DNA from: Marasmitruncus massiliensis
Lineage (GTDB): Bacteria; Bacillota; Clostridia; Oscillospirales; Ruminococcaceae
Assembly: GCF_900186535.1 (NCBI RefSeq)
Contig: NZ_FYDE01000005.1
Location: 1,464,895-1,528,894 of the forward strand
Length of the DNA stretch: 64,000 nt
Direction of reading: 5' to 3'
Made by a program: the position numbers and the translations under genes. The notes under the pieces were generated by a model, which was not told the origin of the DNA, did not search any database, and worked only from the letters and a program-made list of their open reading frames with translations. Below are positions 32,491 to 41,058 of the stretch, in pieces. How positions within the stretch are numbered: the first letter of the stretch is position 1; each line of letters starts with the position of its first letter.

Positions 32491-34938
32491 ATGAGCGAAT
32501 TTCAAGATAAAAAAATCCCTGAACTTCCGGAGCCGCAGCAGGATAAAATGCCTATGCTGGTGCTGCGCGGCCTGGTGCTTTTCCCGCAGATGGTGCTGCA
32601 TTTTGATGTTGGACGCGACAAATCGATTCTGGCGCTGAACCAGGTAATGAGCGGTGACCGCAAAATTTTCCTTGTGGCACAGAAGAATATACGCGATGAT
32701 GACCCCAGGGCGGATGCGCTCTATAAGGTGGGTGTTGTCGCGCAGGTGAAACAGATTGTCAAATCACAGGGCGGCACATGGCGTGTCCTTGTGGAAGGAA
32801 TGTACCGCGCAAAGTTGCTGGAGGTAGTGGGCGAAACCCCTTACTTTGAAGGAGTTGTCGTTCCGTTCCCGCTGAAAAATTCCCGCAATCTAAAATCCGC
32901 GATGTGTGATGCGCTGATGCGCACCATAAAGGATCTTTTTGAAGAATACTGCTACCTGACACCCCGTATGCCGCGTGAACTGGTCGTCAATGCACTTGTC
33001 TCCGAAGACCCGATTCACCTTGCCGAATACATAGCCGGCAATATGCAGATGGAAGTGGAAGACAAACAGGCGATCCTTTCACAGAGCGATCCGTTAAAAC
33101 GTCTGGAACTTTTGGCGAATGTTCTGGAATCGGAAAACGAGATCCTTTCCCTTGAGGCGGACATTCAGGAAAAAGTCAAGGGGCAGATTGACAAAAACCA
33201 GCGGGAATACTATCTGCGTGAGCAGCTGAAAGCAATTTCCGGGGAACTTGGCGAGGATGACCCGCAGGAAGAGAATCAGGACTATTCTGAAAAAATTAAA
33301 AAGCTGAAACTGGAAGAAGAAACGGCCCAGAAGCTGCTGAAGGAGGTCGACAAACTCTCCAGGCTGCCTTCGAATTCCAATGAGGCGGGAGTTATCCGCG
33401 GCTACCTGGATACGGTTCTTGACCTTCCATGGAACAAGAAGACTGTTGATAAAATTGATCTGAAAAAAGCGAAGGCTCTTCTGGATAAAGAACACTATGG
33501 CATGGTGAAGGTCAAGGAGCGCATGCTTGAACTGCTTGCAGTGCGCAAACTCGCGCCCGAGATAAAAGGCCAGATTATCTGCCTGGTGGGCCCTCCCGGC
33601 GTCGGCAAGACTTCGATCGCGCGTTCGATCGCGAAATCGCTGGGCCGAAAATATGTGCGCCTGTCTTTGGGCGGCGTGCGGGATGAAAGCGATATCCGCG
33701 GCCATCGCAAGACGTATATCGGTTCCATGCCGGGGCGGATTATCAATGCAGTCAAACTGTCCGGCAGCAGCAATCCTTTGATGCTGCTGGACGAGGTGGA
33801 TAAGCTGGGCAGCGACTACCGCGGGGATCCGTCTGCCGCGCTGCTGGAGGTGCTTGATTCCGAGCAGAACCACGCTTTCCGCGACCACTTCATCGAGGTG
33901 CCGTTTGATCTGTCCGATGTACTTTTTATTGCCACCGCGAATACACTGGATACGATTCCCGCTCCGCTGCTGGACCGTATGGAGATTATTCATCTCAGCA
34001 GCTATACCCGCGAGGAGAAGTTCCAGATCGGCAGGACCTACCTGCTGCCAAAGCAGATGAAGCGCCATGGCCTGACCGCCGCGAAGGTAAAAGTGTCTGA
34101 CGACGCGATTTATGCGCTGCTCGATAACTATACCCGTGAGGCGGGTGTACGCAATCTGGAGCGCGAACTGGCTTCCCTGCTGCGCAAGGCGGCAAAACGC
34201 ATTGTGGCGGGGGAAACAAAAAAAGTCGTGATTACTAACGACAATATTGTGGAATTTCTCGGCCCGCGTAAATTTAAGCCCGAGCAGATTCAGAGTTACG
34301 ACGAGGTCGGACTTGTAAATGGTCTGGCGTGGACAACTGTCGGCGGCGAAATGCTGCAGGTGGAGGCTGCCGTGCTGGATGGAAACGGCAAAATCGAACT
34401 GACCGGTTCGCTGGGCGATGTGATGAAGGAATCTGCCCATGCGGCGATCAGTTATATCCGCGCCCATTGGGACAAATACGGCTTGGAACATGATTTTTAT
34501 AAGACCCGCGACGTTCACATCCATGTGCCGGAGGGTGCTGTACCAAAGGATGGCCCTTCTGCTGGCGTTACCATCTGCACCGCGCTTGTATCGGCGCTTT
34601 CCGGAGTTCCGGTTCACCGTGACGTTGCGATGACCGGTGAAATTACCCTGCGCGGCCGTGTCCTCCCGATCGGAGGACTGAAAGAAAAATCCATGGCGGC
34701 TTACCGCGCCGGCATCAAAACCGTAGTGATCCCGGCGGAAAACGAACCCGATCTGGCGGAAATTGACCCGGTCGTGCGCGAGCATATTGACTTCATTACG
34801 GCAGATAAAATTGATTCGGTGCTCAATATCGCCCTGGCGGGCAAACTGCGGCAGTCGGTCGGCCAGCTGACGCTGGATGACATCGCGGTTGAATCTTCCG
34901 AAAAAGCAACCCAGACCAATACGTCGATTCCGCAGTAA
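32491..34938 (+). CDS. lon: ATP-dependent protease Lon
   Basis: An 815-residue LonA: N-terminal LAN substrate domain (MPMLVLRGLVLFPQMVLHFD), AAA+ domain with Walker A GPPGVGKTS (about 370), and the C-terminal Ser-Lys protease domain with Ser690 (PKDGPSAGV) and Lys733 (GLKEK). It degrades damaged and short-lived regulatory proteins in the cytoplasm. The ATG at 32491 follows GGAGG by 7 bases. engB follows 37 bases downstream. Confidence 0.97.
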   Translation: MSEFQDKKIPELPEPQQDKMPMLVLRGLVLFPQMVLHFDVGRDKSILALNQVMSGDRKIFLVAQKNIRDDDPRADALYKVGVVAQVKQIVKSQGGTWRVLVEGMYRAKLLEVVGETPYFEGVVVPFPLKNSRNLKSAMCDALMRTIKDLFEEYCYLTPRMPRELVVNALVSEDPIHLAEYIAGNMQMEVEDKQAILSQSDPLKRLELLANVLESENEILSLEADIQEKVKGQIDKNQREYYLREQLKAISGELGEDDPQEENQDYSEKIKKLKLEEETAQKLLKEVDKLSRLPSNSNEAGVIRGYLDTVLDLPWNKKTVDKIDLKKAKALLDKEHYGMVKVKERMLELLAVRKLAPEIKGQIICLVGPPGVGKTSIARSIAKSLGRKYVRLSLGGVRDESDIRGHRKTYIGSMPGRIINAVKLSGSSNPLMLLDEVDKLGSDYRGDPSAALLEVLDSEQNHAFRDHFIEVPFDLSDVLFIATANTLDTIPAPLLDRMEIIHLSSYTREEKFQIGRTYLLPKQMKRHGLTAAKVKVSDDAIYALLDNYTREAGVRNLERELASLLRKAAKRIVAGETKKVVITNDNIVEFLGPRKFKPEQIQSYDEVGLVNGLAWTTVGGEMLQVEAAVLDGNGKIELTGSLGDVMKESAHAAISYIRAHWDKYGLEHDFYKTRDVHIHVPEGAVPKDGPSAGVTICTALVSALSGVPVHRDVAMTGEITLRGRVLPIGGLKEKSMAAYRAGIKTVVIPAENEPDLAEIDPVVREHIDFITADKIDSVLNIALAGKLRQSVGQLTLDDIAVESSEKATQTNTSIPQ

Positions 34939-34951
34939 CCCTGCGGAATCG
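34925..34951 (+). repeat. Hairpin spanning the lon stop codon
   Basis: CGATTCCGCAG/CTGCGGAATCG with a short loop includes the TAA of lon and is followed by TTCTTC. It may partly uncouple lon from engB. Confidence 0.55.
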
Positions 34952-34975
34952 TTCTTCAAAAAGGGGCGGCATCCT

Positions 34976-35632
34976 ATGAACTATCATCATGTGCAGTTTG
35001 AAAGGAGCTTCGGGACATCCGAACAGCTCCCCGAATCCGACCTGCCTGAAATCGCGTTTGCCGGACGTTCCAATGTCGGCAAAAGCTCGATGATCAATAA
35101 GCTGTTTAACCGTAAACAGCTTGCGCGGGTTTCCGCCGTGCCCGGAAAAACCGCGACGATCAATTTTTTCCATGCGGACGGGATTCGTTTTGCGGATCTT
35201 CCCGGCTATGGCTACGCGAAGGTTTCCAAAAGCGAGAAACGGCGCTGGGGAGAGTTAATCGAGGGCTATTTTGCCCAGAAACGCGATCTCCGGCTTGTTT
35301 TTCAGCTGATCGACATGCGCCACGCGCCGTCGGCAGACGATCTGGTTATGGTCAATTTTCTGATTGACCATGAGATCCCTTTTGTGATCATTCTGACGAA
35401 AAAGGATAAACTCTCCGCGACGGCGCAGAAAGAGCGGCTGGGGCAGCTGCAGGATGAACTTCCCTGTGCCGGACAGATGACAATGATTCCGTTATCGTCC
35501 GAGACCGGAGACGGAATCGAACAGGTCAAAGAAATTATTGCGGAGATCGAGCAGGAATGCGCGGATGAAGCAGCCGATCCAAATGGAAACGGCGCAGCCG
35601 ATTCGCCTGAAAGTTCCGACGGCATCATTTAA
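34976..35632 (+). CDS. engB: Ribosome biogenesis GTP-binding protein YsxC/EngB
   Basis: A 218-residue TrmE-Era-like GTPase needed for 50S assembly. G1 is GRSNVGKSS (about 29-37), followed by PGKTATINFF, G3 DLPGYGYAKV and G4 TKKD. The C-terminus is an acidic, low-complexity extension. The ATG at 34976 has AGGGG about 11 bases upstream. Confidence 0.94.
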   Translation: MNYHHVQFERSFGTSEQLPESDLPEIAFAGRSNVGKSSMINKLFNRKQLARVSAVPGKTATINFFHADGIRFADLPGYGYAKVSKSEKRRWGELIEGYFAQKRDLRLVFQLIDMRHAPSADDLVMVNFLIDHEIPFVIILTKKDKLSATAQKERLGQLQDELPCAGQMTMIPLSSETGDGIEQVKEIIAEIEQECADEAADPNGNGAADSPESSDGII

Positions 35633-35700
35633 TTTATATTACGGCCGGGAAAGGCGAAACCGCCGGTTCCCGGTTTACATATCAATTTCTTAAAGGATGG

Positions 35701-37008
35701 ATGACAATGTTTGTTTCTGACTGCCTGGGGCTCAACGACCTCGGCCACCTGACAATCGGCGGGCGCGACACCGTCGAACTGGCCCAGACATATGGCACGC
35801 CGCTGTATGTGATGGATGAAAATGAGATCCGCCGGGCATGCCGCAGCTATTTTGATTCTGTCAAAAAATATTACGGTGGGCGCGGTCTTGTGACCTATGC
35901 CAGCAAAGCGTTCTGCTGCAAGGCGGCCTGCAAGATCGTGGCGGAAGAGGGGCTTGGGCTGGACGTTGTCTCCATCGGCGAACTTTACACCGCGATGAGC
36001 GTGGATTTCCCGCCGGAACGCATCTTTTTCCACGGAAACAACAAAACCGTTCAGGAGCTTCTCGCGGCGATTGAATACGGGGTCGGGCAGATTGTAGTCG
36101 ACAATCTCACCGAGCTGGAGCTGCTCAACCAGCTTGCAATCAGCCGGAAGAAAGCAGTCAGCATCCTGTTTCGGATTAAGCCCGGTATCGATGCCCATAC
36201 CCATGATTTTGTGCGTACCGGACAAATTGACAGCAAATTCGGGCTTGCGCTGGAAACAGGGGAGGCAATGGAAGCGGTCAAAGAGGCGGCGCAGATGAAG
36301 GGTGTCACCCTCAAAGGGCTTCACTGCCATATCGGTTCCCAGATTTTCGATATTGAGCCGTTTGAACATGCCGCAGAGGTTATGCTGAATTTCATTGCGG
36401 ATATCAAAAAGGAGACCGGGCTTGCATTAGAGCTGCTTGATCTGGGCGGCGGATTCGGCATCAAATATCTGCCGCAGCACGACCCGGTGGAATATGACCG
36501 CTACATGCAGCGCGTCGCGCTTACGGTGCGCAGGACATGTGAGGAAAAGGGAATCGACATGCCCTTTATCGTCATTGAACCCGGTCGTTCGATTGTCGGT
36601 CCCGCTGGAATCACGCTCTATACCGTGGGCTCTGTCAAAGAAATTCCGAACGTCCGCACCTATGTTTCCATAGACGGCGGCATGGGGGACAATCCGCGCT
36701 ATATTCTTTACCAGTCCCAATATGAGGCGGTAGTTGCCAATAAGGCGGTCCAGCCGAAAAACAAAACCGTTACCATCGCGGGGAAATGCTGTGAAAGCGG
36801 CGATCTCATCGGCGAGCATATGCAGGTGCAGGATGTGCAGGTGGGCGATATTATCGCAGTGCTTGCTACCGGAGCCTACAACTATTCAATGTCATCCAAC
36901 TATAACCGCATTCCGAAGCCGCCTGTGGTCATGCTCAGGGATGGCGAGGCGAGAGTTGTCGTCAAGCGGGAGACACTCGAGGATATCGTCCGAAACGACT
37001 TGCTTTAA
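35701..37008 (+). CDS. lysA: Diaminopimelate decarboxylase
   Basis: A 435-residue PLP enzyme making L-lysine from meso-diaminopimelate. The PLP Lys69 is in VTYASKAFCC; GLHCHIGSQ, the glycine-rich DLGGGFGIKY, EPGRSIVGPAG and the substrate-site CCESGD motif are all visible. Two close ATGs exist (35701 and 35707); the second is better spaced from AAAGGA. No lysine riboswitch or T-box is seen in the 68-base gap upstream. Confidence 0.94.
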   Translation: MTMFVSDCLGLNDLGHLTIGGRDTVELAQTYGTPLYVMDENEIRRACRSYFDSVKKYYGGRGLVTYASKAFCCKAACKIVAEEGLGLDVVSIGELYTAMSVDFPPERIFFHGNNKTVQELLAAIEYGVGQIVVDNLTELELLNQLAISRKKAVSILFRIKPGIDAHTHDFVRTGQIDSKFGLALETGEAMEAVKEAAQMKGVTLKGLHCHIGSQIFDIEPFEHAAEVMLNFIADIKKETGLALELLDLGGGFGIKYLPQHDPVEYDRYMQRVALTVRRTCEEKGIDMPFIVIEPGRSIVGPAGITLYTVGSVKEIPNVRTYVSIDGGMGDNPRYILYQSQYEAVVANKAVQPKNKTVTIAGKCCESGDLIGEHMQVQDVQVGDIIAVLATGAYNYSMSSNYNRIPKPPVVMLRDGEARVVVKRETLEDIVRNDLL

Positions 37009-37102
37009 GTCCAAATTCTCCAAAAGGGATTATTGATACGAACTATACATAGAATCCGGAGAAGTATTTTTCGTAATTGTACAAATTTACATAAAAACCC
37101 CC

Positions 37103-37131
37103 TTTACTTTCATGCTCTAAAATGATAAAAT
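37103..37131 (+). promoter_or_regulatory. Promoter of yerC-like gene
   Basis: TTTACT (37103-37108), 17-base spacer, TAAAAT (37126-37131). Confidence 0.65.
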
Positions 37132-37172
37132 CATACCAATGAGAGATTTATTATTTTGGAGGCGTATTGGTA

Positions 37173-37460
37173 ATGAATACAAAATTGAAGGACATGAATG
37201 TAGATTTCCTGTTTAAAGCAGTCCTTTCCCTGAAAACAATGGAGGAATGCTATAACTTTTTTGATGATCTTTGCACAGTTCCGGAACTGAAAGCGCTGTC
37301 CCAGCGTCTGGAAGTGGCTAAAATGCTCAGTGAGGGGCGTGTTTACAGCGATATTGTCGCGAAAACAGGGGCTTCCACCGCCACCATCAGCAGGGTGAAC
37401 CGCTCGCTGAATTACGGGAGCGACGGCTATAAGGTCATCTTTGAAAGGGTTAAAGACTGA
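37173..37460 (+). CDS. YerC/YecD-family TrpR-like protein
   Basis: A 95-residue all-helical protein with a TrpR-type helix-turn-helix: FFDDLCTVPELKALSQRLEV, then YSDIVAKTGASTATISRVNR. It is a probable DNA-binding regulator of unknown target. The ATG at 37173 follows GGAGG by 10 bases. Its TGA overlaps the next ATG by one base. Confidence 0.88.
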   Translation: MNTKLKDMNVDFLFKAVLSLKTMEECYNFFDDLCTVPELKALSQRLEVAKMLSEGRVYSDIVAKTGASTATISRVNRSLNYGSDGYKVIFERVKD

Positions 37461-38200
37461 TGTCTTATAACGTCTTTGCCGCCTATTATGACCGCCTGAC
37501 CCGGGAGGTCGATTACCGGCGGCGGGCGCAGTATTTTGATCAAATCATCAGACAGCATTTTCAGGTGACCGATGAGACCATTCTGCTCGATCTGGCCTGC
37601 GGGACGGGGAACTTGTCGGTGGAACTGTCTGCCCTTGGCTATGATGTCATCGGGGTGGACGGAAGCCCGGACATGCTGTCTGAAGCTGTGTCTAAAAACA
37701 ACGGAGAAAAACAGATTCTGTATCTTTGTCAGGATATGGTCTCGCTGGACCTCTATGGTACAATTGACGTTGCGGTCTGCGCGCTGGATTCCCTGAACCA
37801 TATCACCGATGCGGCAAAATTGAAAAAAGTCTTCGAAAAAGTTTCGCTGTTTACCGCGCCGGGCGGGTTGTTTTTGTTTGACGTAAATACGGAATATAAG
37901 CATCGGGAGATTTTGGGGAACCAGACGTTCGTGTATGATCTGGATGATTTGTACTGCGTCTGGCAGAATGTGACCAATGAAACGCTGACCACCGAAATCT
38001 CGCTGGATTTTTTTGTCCGGCGGGGAAATACTTATGTTCGGGAAAGTGAGCGCTTTTGTGAGCGCGCATGGCCGCAGGAACATCTCTGCGGCCTTTTGGA
38101 GCAAACCGGTTATCAGCTTCTGCATATTTATGAGGGAGATACCTTTGAACCGGTTGGCTCTACGGCTCAGCGCGCGGTCTTTGTGGCGCGCAAAAAATAA
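37460..38200 (+). CDS. Class I SAM-dependent methyltransferase
   Basis: A 246-residue protein with the Rossmann SAM motif LLDLACGTGNLSVELSALG (about residues 42-60), acidic end of strand 2 GVDGSPDM, and motif IV CALDSLNHI. The YYDRLTREVDY start is common in Firmicute methyltransferases of this type. Substrate unknown. Translation is coupled to the YerC-like gene. Confidence 0.85.
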   Translation: MSYNVFAAYYDRLTREVDYRRRAQYFDQIIRQHFQVTDETILLDLACGTGNLSVELSALGYDVIGVDGSPDMLSEAVSKNNGEKQILYLCQDMVSLDLYGTIDVAVCALDSLNHITDAAKLKKVFEKVSLFTAPGGLFLFDVNTEYKHREILGNQTFVYDLDDLYCVWQNVTNETLTTEISLDFFVRRGNTYVRESERFCERAWPQEHLCGLLEQTGYQLLHIYEGDTFEPVGSTAQRAVFVARKK

Positions 38201-38223
38201 TGCAGGACTTTGAGGAAACTATC

Positions 38224-39105
38224 ATGGGAAAAATGATTCGGACGATTGCGCATGACGGCTCCGCCGTCTGCATCGCGATAGATTCTACTGATATTGTCGC
38301 GGAGATGGAGCGTATCCATAAGACTTCCGCGACTGTCACGGCGGCGCTCGGCCGGCTGATTACCGCGGCGTCAATCATGGGATCGATGCTGAAAAACGAG
38401 ACGGACAGCGTCACCGTGCGCCTTGCGGGCGGCGGTCCCGCCGGCTCCCTGATCGCGGTTTCGGACAGTCACGGGAATCCCCGCGGCTATGTTGCCAACC
38501 CGATTGTCGAGATTCCGCTCAACCGGTATGGAAAGCTGGATGTTGCGGGTGCGGTGGGAACCAACGGAACGCTTTCGGTGATCAAGGATGTGGGCCTGCC
38601 CGAGGCCTCTACCGGCTCGGTGCCGATTGTTTCGGGGGAAATCGCGGAGGACATCACCAGTTATTACGCCGTCAGCGAGCAGACACCATCCATATGTGCG
38701 CTGGGCGTTCTGGTGAATCCCGACTTGACGGTAAAGGCGGCGGGCGGCTATCTGGTGCAGCTTCTTCCGGGTGCCGATGAAGACGCGGTGAGCCGGCTGG
38801 AAAAGAATATCAATGGGATCAGGCCGGTATCCGCCATGATTGAGAACGGCATGACGCCCGAAGAGATTGCCGGACTTGTGATGGACGGATTTGAGCCGGA
38901 GGTTCTGGACAGATTTTCGCCCGAATACCGCTGCACCTGTTCTAAAAAACGGGTAGAACGCGCGTTGTTGAGTATCGGTAAGGAAGAACTGCAAAAACTG
39001 GCGGAGGAACAGGAAAGCACAGAAGTGGAATGCCATTTCTGCGATAAGAAATACACGTTTTCCCGTTCCGATCTGCAGGCTTTGCTTCGGCGGTCAGCAG
39101 GCTGA
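38224..39105 (+). CDS. hslO: Redox-regulated chaperonin Hsp33
   Basis: A 293-residue chaperone switched on by oxidation. The N-terminal domain begins MIRTIAHDGSAVCIAIDST. The C-terminal zinc switch has CTC followed by CHFC about 30 residues later (CxC...CxxC). The ATG at 38224 has GAGG 8 bases before it, while the in-frame ATG at 38200 has no SD. It overlaps nothing and ends at a perfect terminator. Confidence 0.93.
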   Translation: MGKMIRTIAHDGSAVCIAIDSTDIVAEMERIHKTSATVTAALGRLITAASIMGSMLKNETDSVTVRLAGGGPAGSLIAVSDSHGNPRGYVANPIVEIPLNRYGKLDVAGAVGTNGTLSVIKDVGLPEASTGSVPIVSGEIAEDITSYYAVSEQTPSICALGVLVNPDLTVKAAGGYLVQLLPGADEDAVSRLEKNINGIRPVSAMIENGMTPEEIAGLVMDGFEPEVLDRFSPEYRCTCSKKRVERALLSIGKEELQKLAEEQESTEVECHFCDKKYTFSRSDLQALLRRSAG

Positions 39106-39120
39106 ACTTTCATATGTATC

Positions 39121-39162
39121 AAAAGAGAGGAACAGAACATTCGTGTTCTGTTCCTCTCTTTT
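39121..39162. terminator. Bidirectional terminator between hslO and prenyltransferase
   Basis: A perfect 19-bp stem (39121-39139 with 39144-39162, loop TTCG) flanked by A4 and T4, serving both convergent genes. Confidence 0.92.
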
Positions 39163-39164
39163 AT

Positions 39165-39803
39165 TTATCCGCCTAACGTAACATCCTGTTTGTTATACCA
39201 GTCCATAGCGTAATAGAAATCAGTTTCCTGAAAGTCGGGCCACATATGGTCGATGACATAAAAGTCGGCATATACCGACTGAACGGGCAAAAATCCGGAA
39301 AGGCGCCGCATACCGCCCCAGCGTATCACCAGATCTACGCGCGACACATCTTTGGATTTTAAAGCCTGCAGGATGTTTTTTCTTCCTTCCTGTTCCGTTA
39401 TATCTGATAAATCCCATTCCCAGCCGTAGTTCACCAGAAAATTGACACGGATACCGCCCCCGTTTAAATCCCTGCGCTGTGAATACTGTAAAAGTTCCTG
39501 AGGAAATGCCGGCGAATCGGTATTCCCGACCACAAGCAGTGAAACCGGCTCGTTCGCAATCAGGCCGATGGCGTCTACACAAGCTTTCCGAAAGGATTTT
39601 TGCTGTTCAGTCGGACGTTTACAGTTATCGGTTGTAAAACCGTAATAGGTGATTTCGGAAATGCCGTTTGCCGCGGCAAGTTTTAAAAGTGCCAGCCCAG
39701 GCTGTAAGCCATGAAAATAGCCCTCCTGTTTTTGCATTCCATGGCAGACAGCCCAGCGCCTGTTGCCATCCGGAATGATACCGATGTGCTTGGGAAGCCG
39801 CAT
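39165..39803 (-). CDS. Divergent short cis-prenyltransferase (UppS family)
   Basis: A 212-residue member of the undecaprenyl diphosphate synthase fold. It keeps HIGIIPDGNRRWA with the catalytic Asp12, a His in the FHGL region, and RWGGMRRLSGFLPVQSVYAD. It differs from housekeeping UppS in being about 40 residues shorter, with the region before the RxGG motif shrunk. It has TTDN in place of SSEN and RWGGM in place of RTGGE, and stands alone rather than beside cdsA. It could be a second polyprenyl synthase with altered chain length. The SD is AAGGG before the ATG. Confidence 0.82.
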   Translation of the reverse strand: MRLPKHIGIIPDGNRRWAVCHGMQKQEGYFHGLQPGLALLKLAAANGISEITYYGFTTDNCKRPTEQQKSFRKACVDAIGLIANEPVSLLVVGNTDSPAFPQELLQYSQRRDLNGGGIRVNFLVNYGWEWDLSDITEQEGRKNILQALKSKDVSRVDLVIRWGGMRRLSGFLPVQSVYADFYVIDHMWPDFQETDFYYAMDWYNKQDVTLGG

Positions 39804-40059
39804 ATTTTCATCCCTTTCTTTTTCCTGCTTGTAGTATTGGAAATATTTGTGCCGCGCATACTGAAAAAGGATCGGATTTTTTGAAAATTAAATACATACC
39901 AAAGGTCCTAATATCTATTTTTTAACATACTTTTTGTGCAATCTGTTATAATTCGTAAAAAACTATTTACAATTATGTGGATTAATTATACAATTACTTT
40001 GGAAAGCTAAGAAAGAGATTGCTGGCTTGTACAGACATTAAAATTGGAAGGGGATTTTT

Positions 40060-40809
40060 ATGGAGTTAAGGGACTTGATTTTTTCGGATGAAAGAGTGGA
40101 TATTTACCGTTTCGGTGACAAAACGGTGCGCCTGTTCAAGGAAAGTGTCCGCAAGTCTTCGGTCCTGCATATTGCGTTGACACATTCCTGCGTGGAAGAA
40201 ACGGGTATAAAGATTCCGACACTCCATGAAGTCACTGTCATTAACGGCAGATGGGCGATCGTTATGGACTGTGCCGACGGAGAGACACTGGAGGAGGAGA
40301 TGGCGGAACATCCGGAAAAAATCGATCAATACCTGGACGATATGCTGGATCTCCAGATAGAAATCCACTCCAAATCTGTTCCAAAGCTCAGTAAGCTCAA
40401 GGATGCATTAAGCAGGCGGATCAATGAACTGGACTGCATTGATGATGTAAAACGTTATGAACTGCTGACCCGGTTGGAAAGCATGCCCAAGCATACAAAG
40501 CTCTGCCATGGCAACTTTATTCCGTCCAATATCATTGTTGGCCCCGACGGAGATTTTGTCGTGCTGAACTGGGCCAAGGCACGCCAGGGGAATGCCTCCG
40601 CAGACGTGGCGCACACTTATCTCATGTTCGCAATGAAAGATCAGGCGCTGGCAGACCGTTATCTGGACCTGTTCTGCGAGAAAACCCATACTTCCAAAAA
40701 ATATGTGCAGGATTGGCTGCCGATTGTCGCCGCCGCCCGTATGATTGATGGAGCCGATGAGGAAAAGGAATTCCTTTCCAGATGGATTGATATTGCTTCT
40801 TACGAATAA
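40060..40809 (+). CDS. APH-like kinase-fold protein with substituted catalytic Asp residues
   Basis: A 249-residue protein of the aminoglycoside phosphotransferase/choline kinase fold, resembling the TIGR02172 group. The C-lobe reads LCHGNFIPSNIIV then FVVLNWAKARQGNASADVA. The usual HGD catalytic Asp is Asn152, and the metal-binding Asp of the IDW motif is Asn170. Both substitutions argue against normal phosphotransfer, so it may be a pseudokinase or binding protein. Upstream, TATAAT at 39947-39952 has a poorly spaced TTAACA. It stands alone, with a strong terminator behind. Confidence 0.75.
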   Translation: MELRDLIFSDERVDIYRFGDKTVRLFKESVRKSSVLHIALTHSCVEETGIKIPTLHEVTVINGRWAIVMDCADGETLEEEMAEHPEKIDQYLDDMLDLQIEIHSKSVPKLSKLKDALSRRINELDCIDDVKRYELLTRLESMPKHTKLCHGNFIPSNIIVGPDGDFVVLNWAKARQGNASADVAHTYLMFAMKDQALADRYLDLFCEKTHTSKKYVQDWLPIVAAARMIDGADEEKEFLSRWIDIASYE

Positions 40810-40824
40810 TGAAATCGATTAAAG

Positions 40825-40857
40825 AAAAAAAGGATGGCATCTGCCATCCTTTTTTTC
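40825..40857. terminator. Intrinsic terminator
   Basis: AGGATGGCA/TGCCATCCT stem flanked by A and T tracts. Confidence 0.88.
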
Positions 40858-40960
40858 TTTGCTCCGGTCAGTTGACAGTAATCTGATAAAGCATCAATAA
40901 AAATTAACAATCTCGATAAAATAAATAGGAATCCCGCAAAATGTTTGGTCATTAGACCGA

Positions 40961-40978
40961 TTGATAATAGTTTAACAA
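40961..40978 (+). promoter_or_regulatory. Rex-type operator
   Basis: TTGATAATAGTTTAACAA differs at one position from the Rex consensus TTGTTAA-N4-TTAACAA. It covers the -35 region, so bound Rex (NAD+-rich state) would block transcription and NADH would relieve it. An isolated half-site TTAACAA lies upstream at 40904-40910. Confidence 0.78.
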
Positions 40979-40989
40979 TCGGGTATAAT
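40961..40989 (+). promoter_or_regulatory. Promoter of adhE
   Basis: TTGATA (40961-40966), 17-base spacer, TATAAT (40984-40989). The -35 element and half the spacer lie inside the Rex-type box. Confidence 0.78.
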
Positions 40990-41058
40990 AACATTGTCAA
41001 ATAAATATCAATCATGAAAACAATACACACACTTTAAAAATAGTTGGAGGACTGAATT

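Noticed and set aside
33094-34959. 621-codon minus-strand frame across lon
   Set aside because: Shadow of lon; no SD, no family motif, and lon itself is unmistakable.
35633-35700. Lysine riboswitch or T-box before lysA
   Set aside because: Only 68 bases separate engB and lysA, too short for either class, and no T-box sequence is present.
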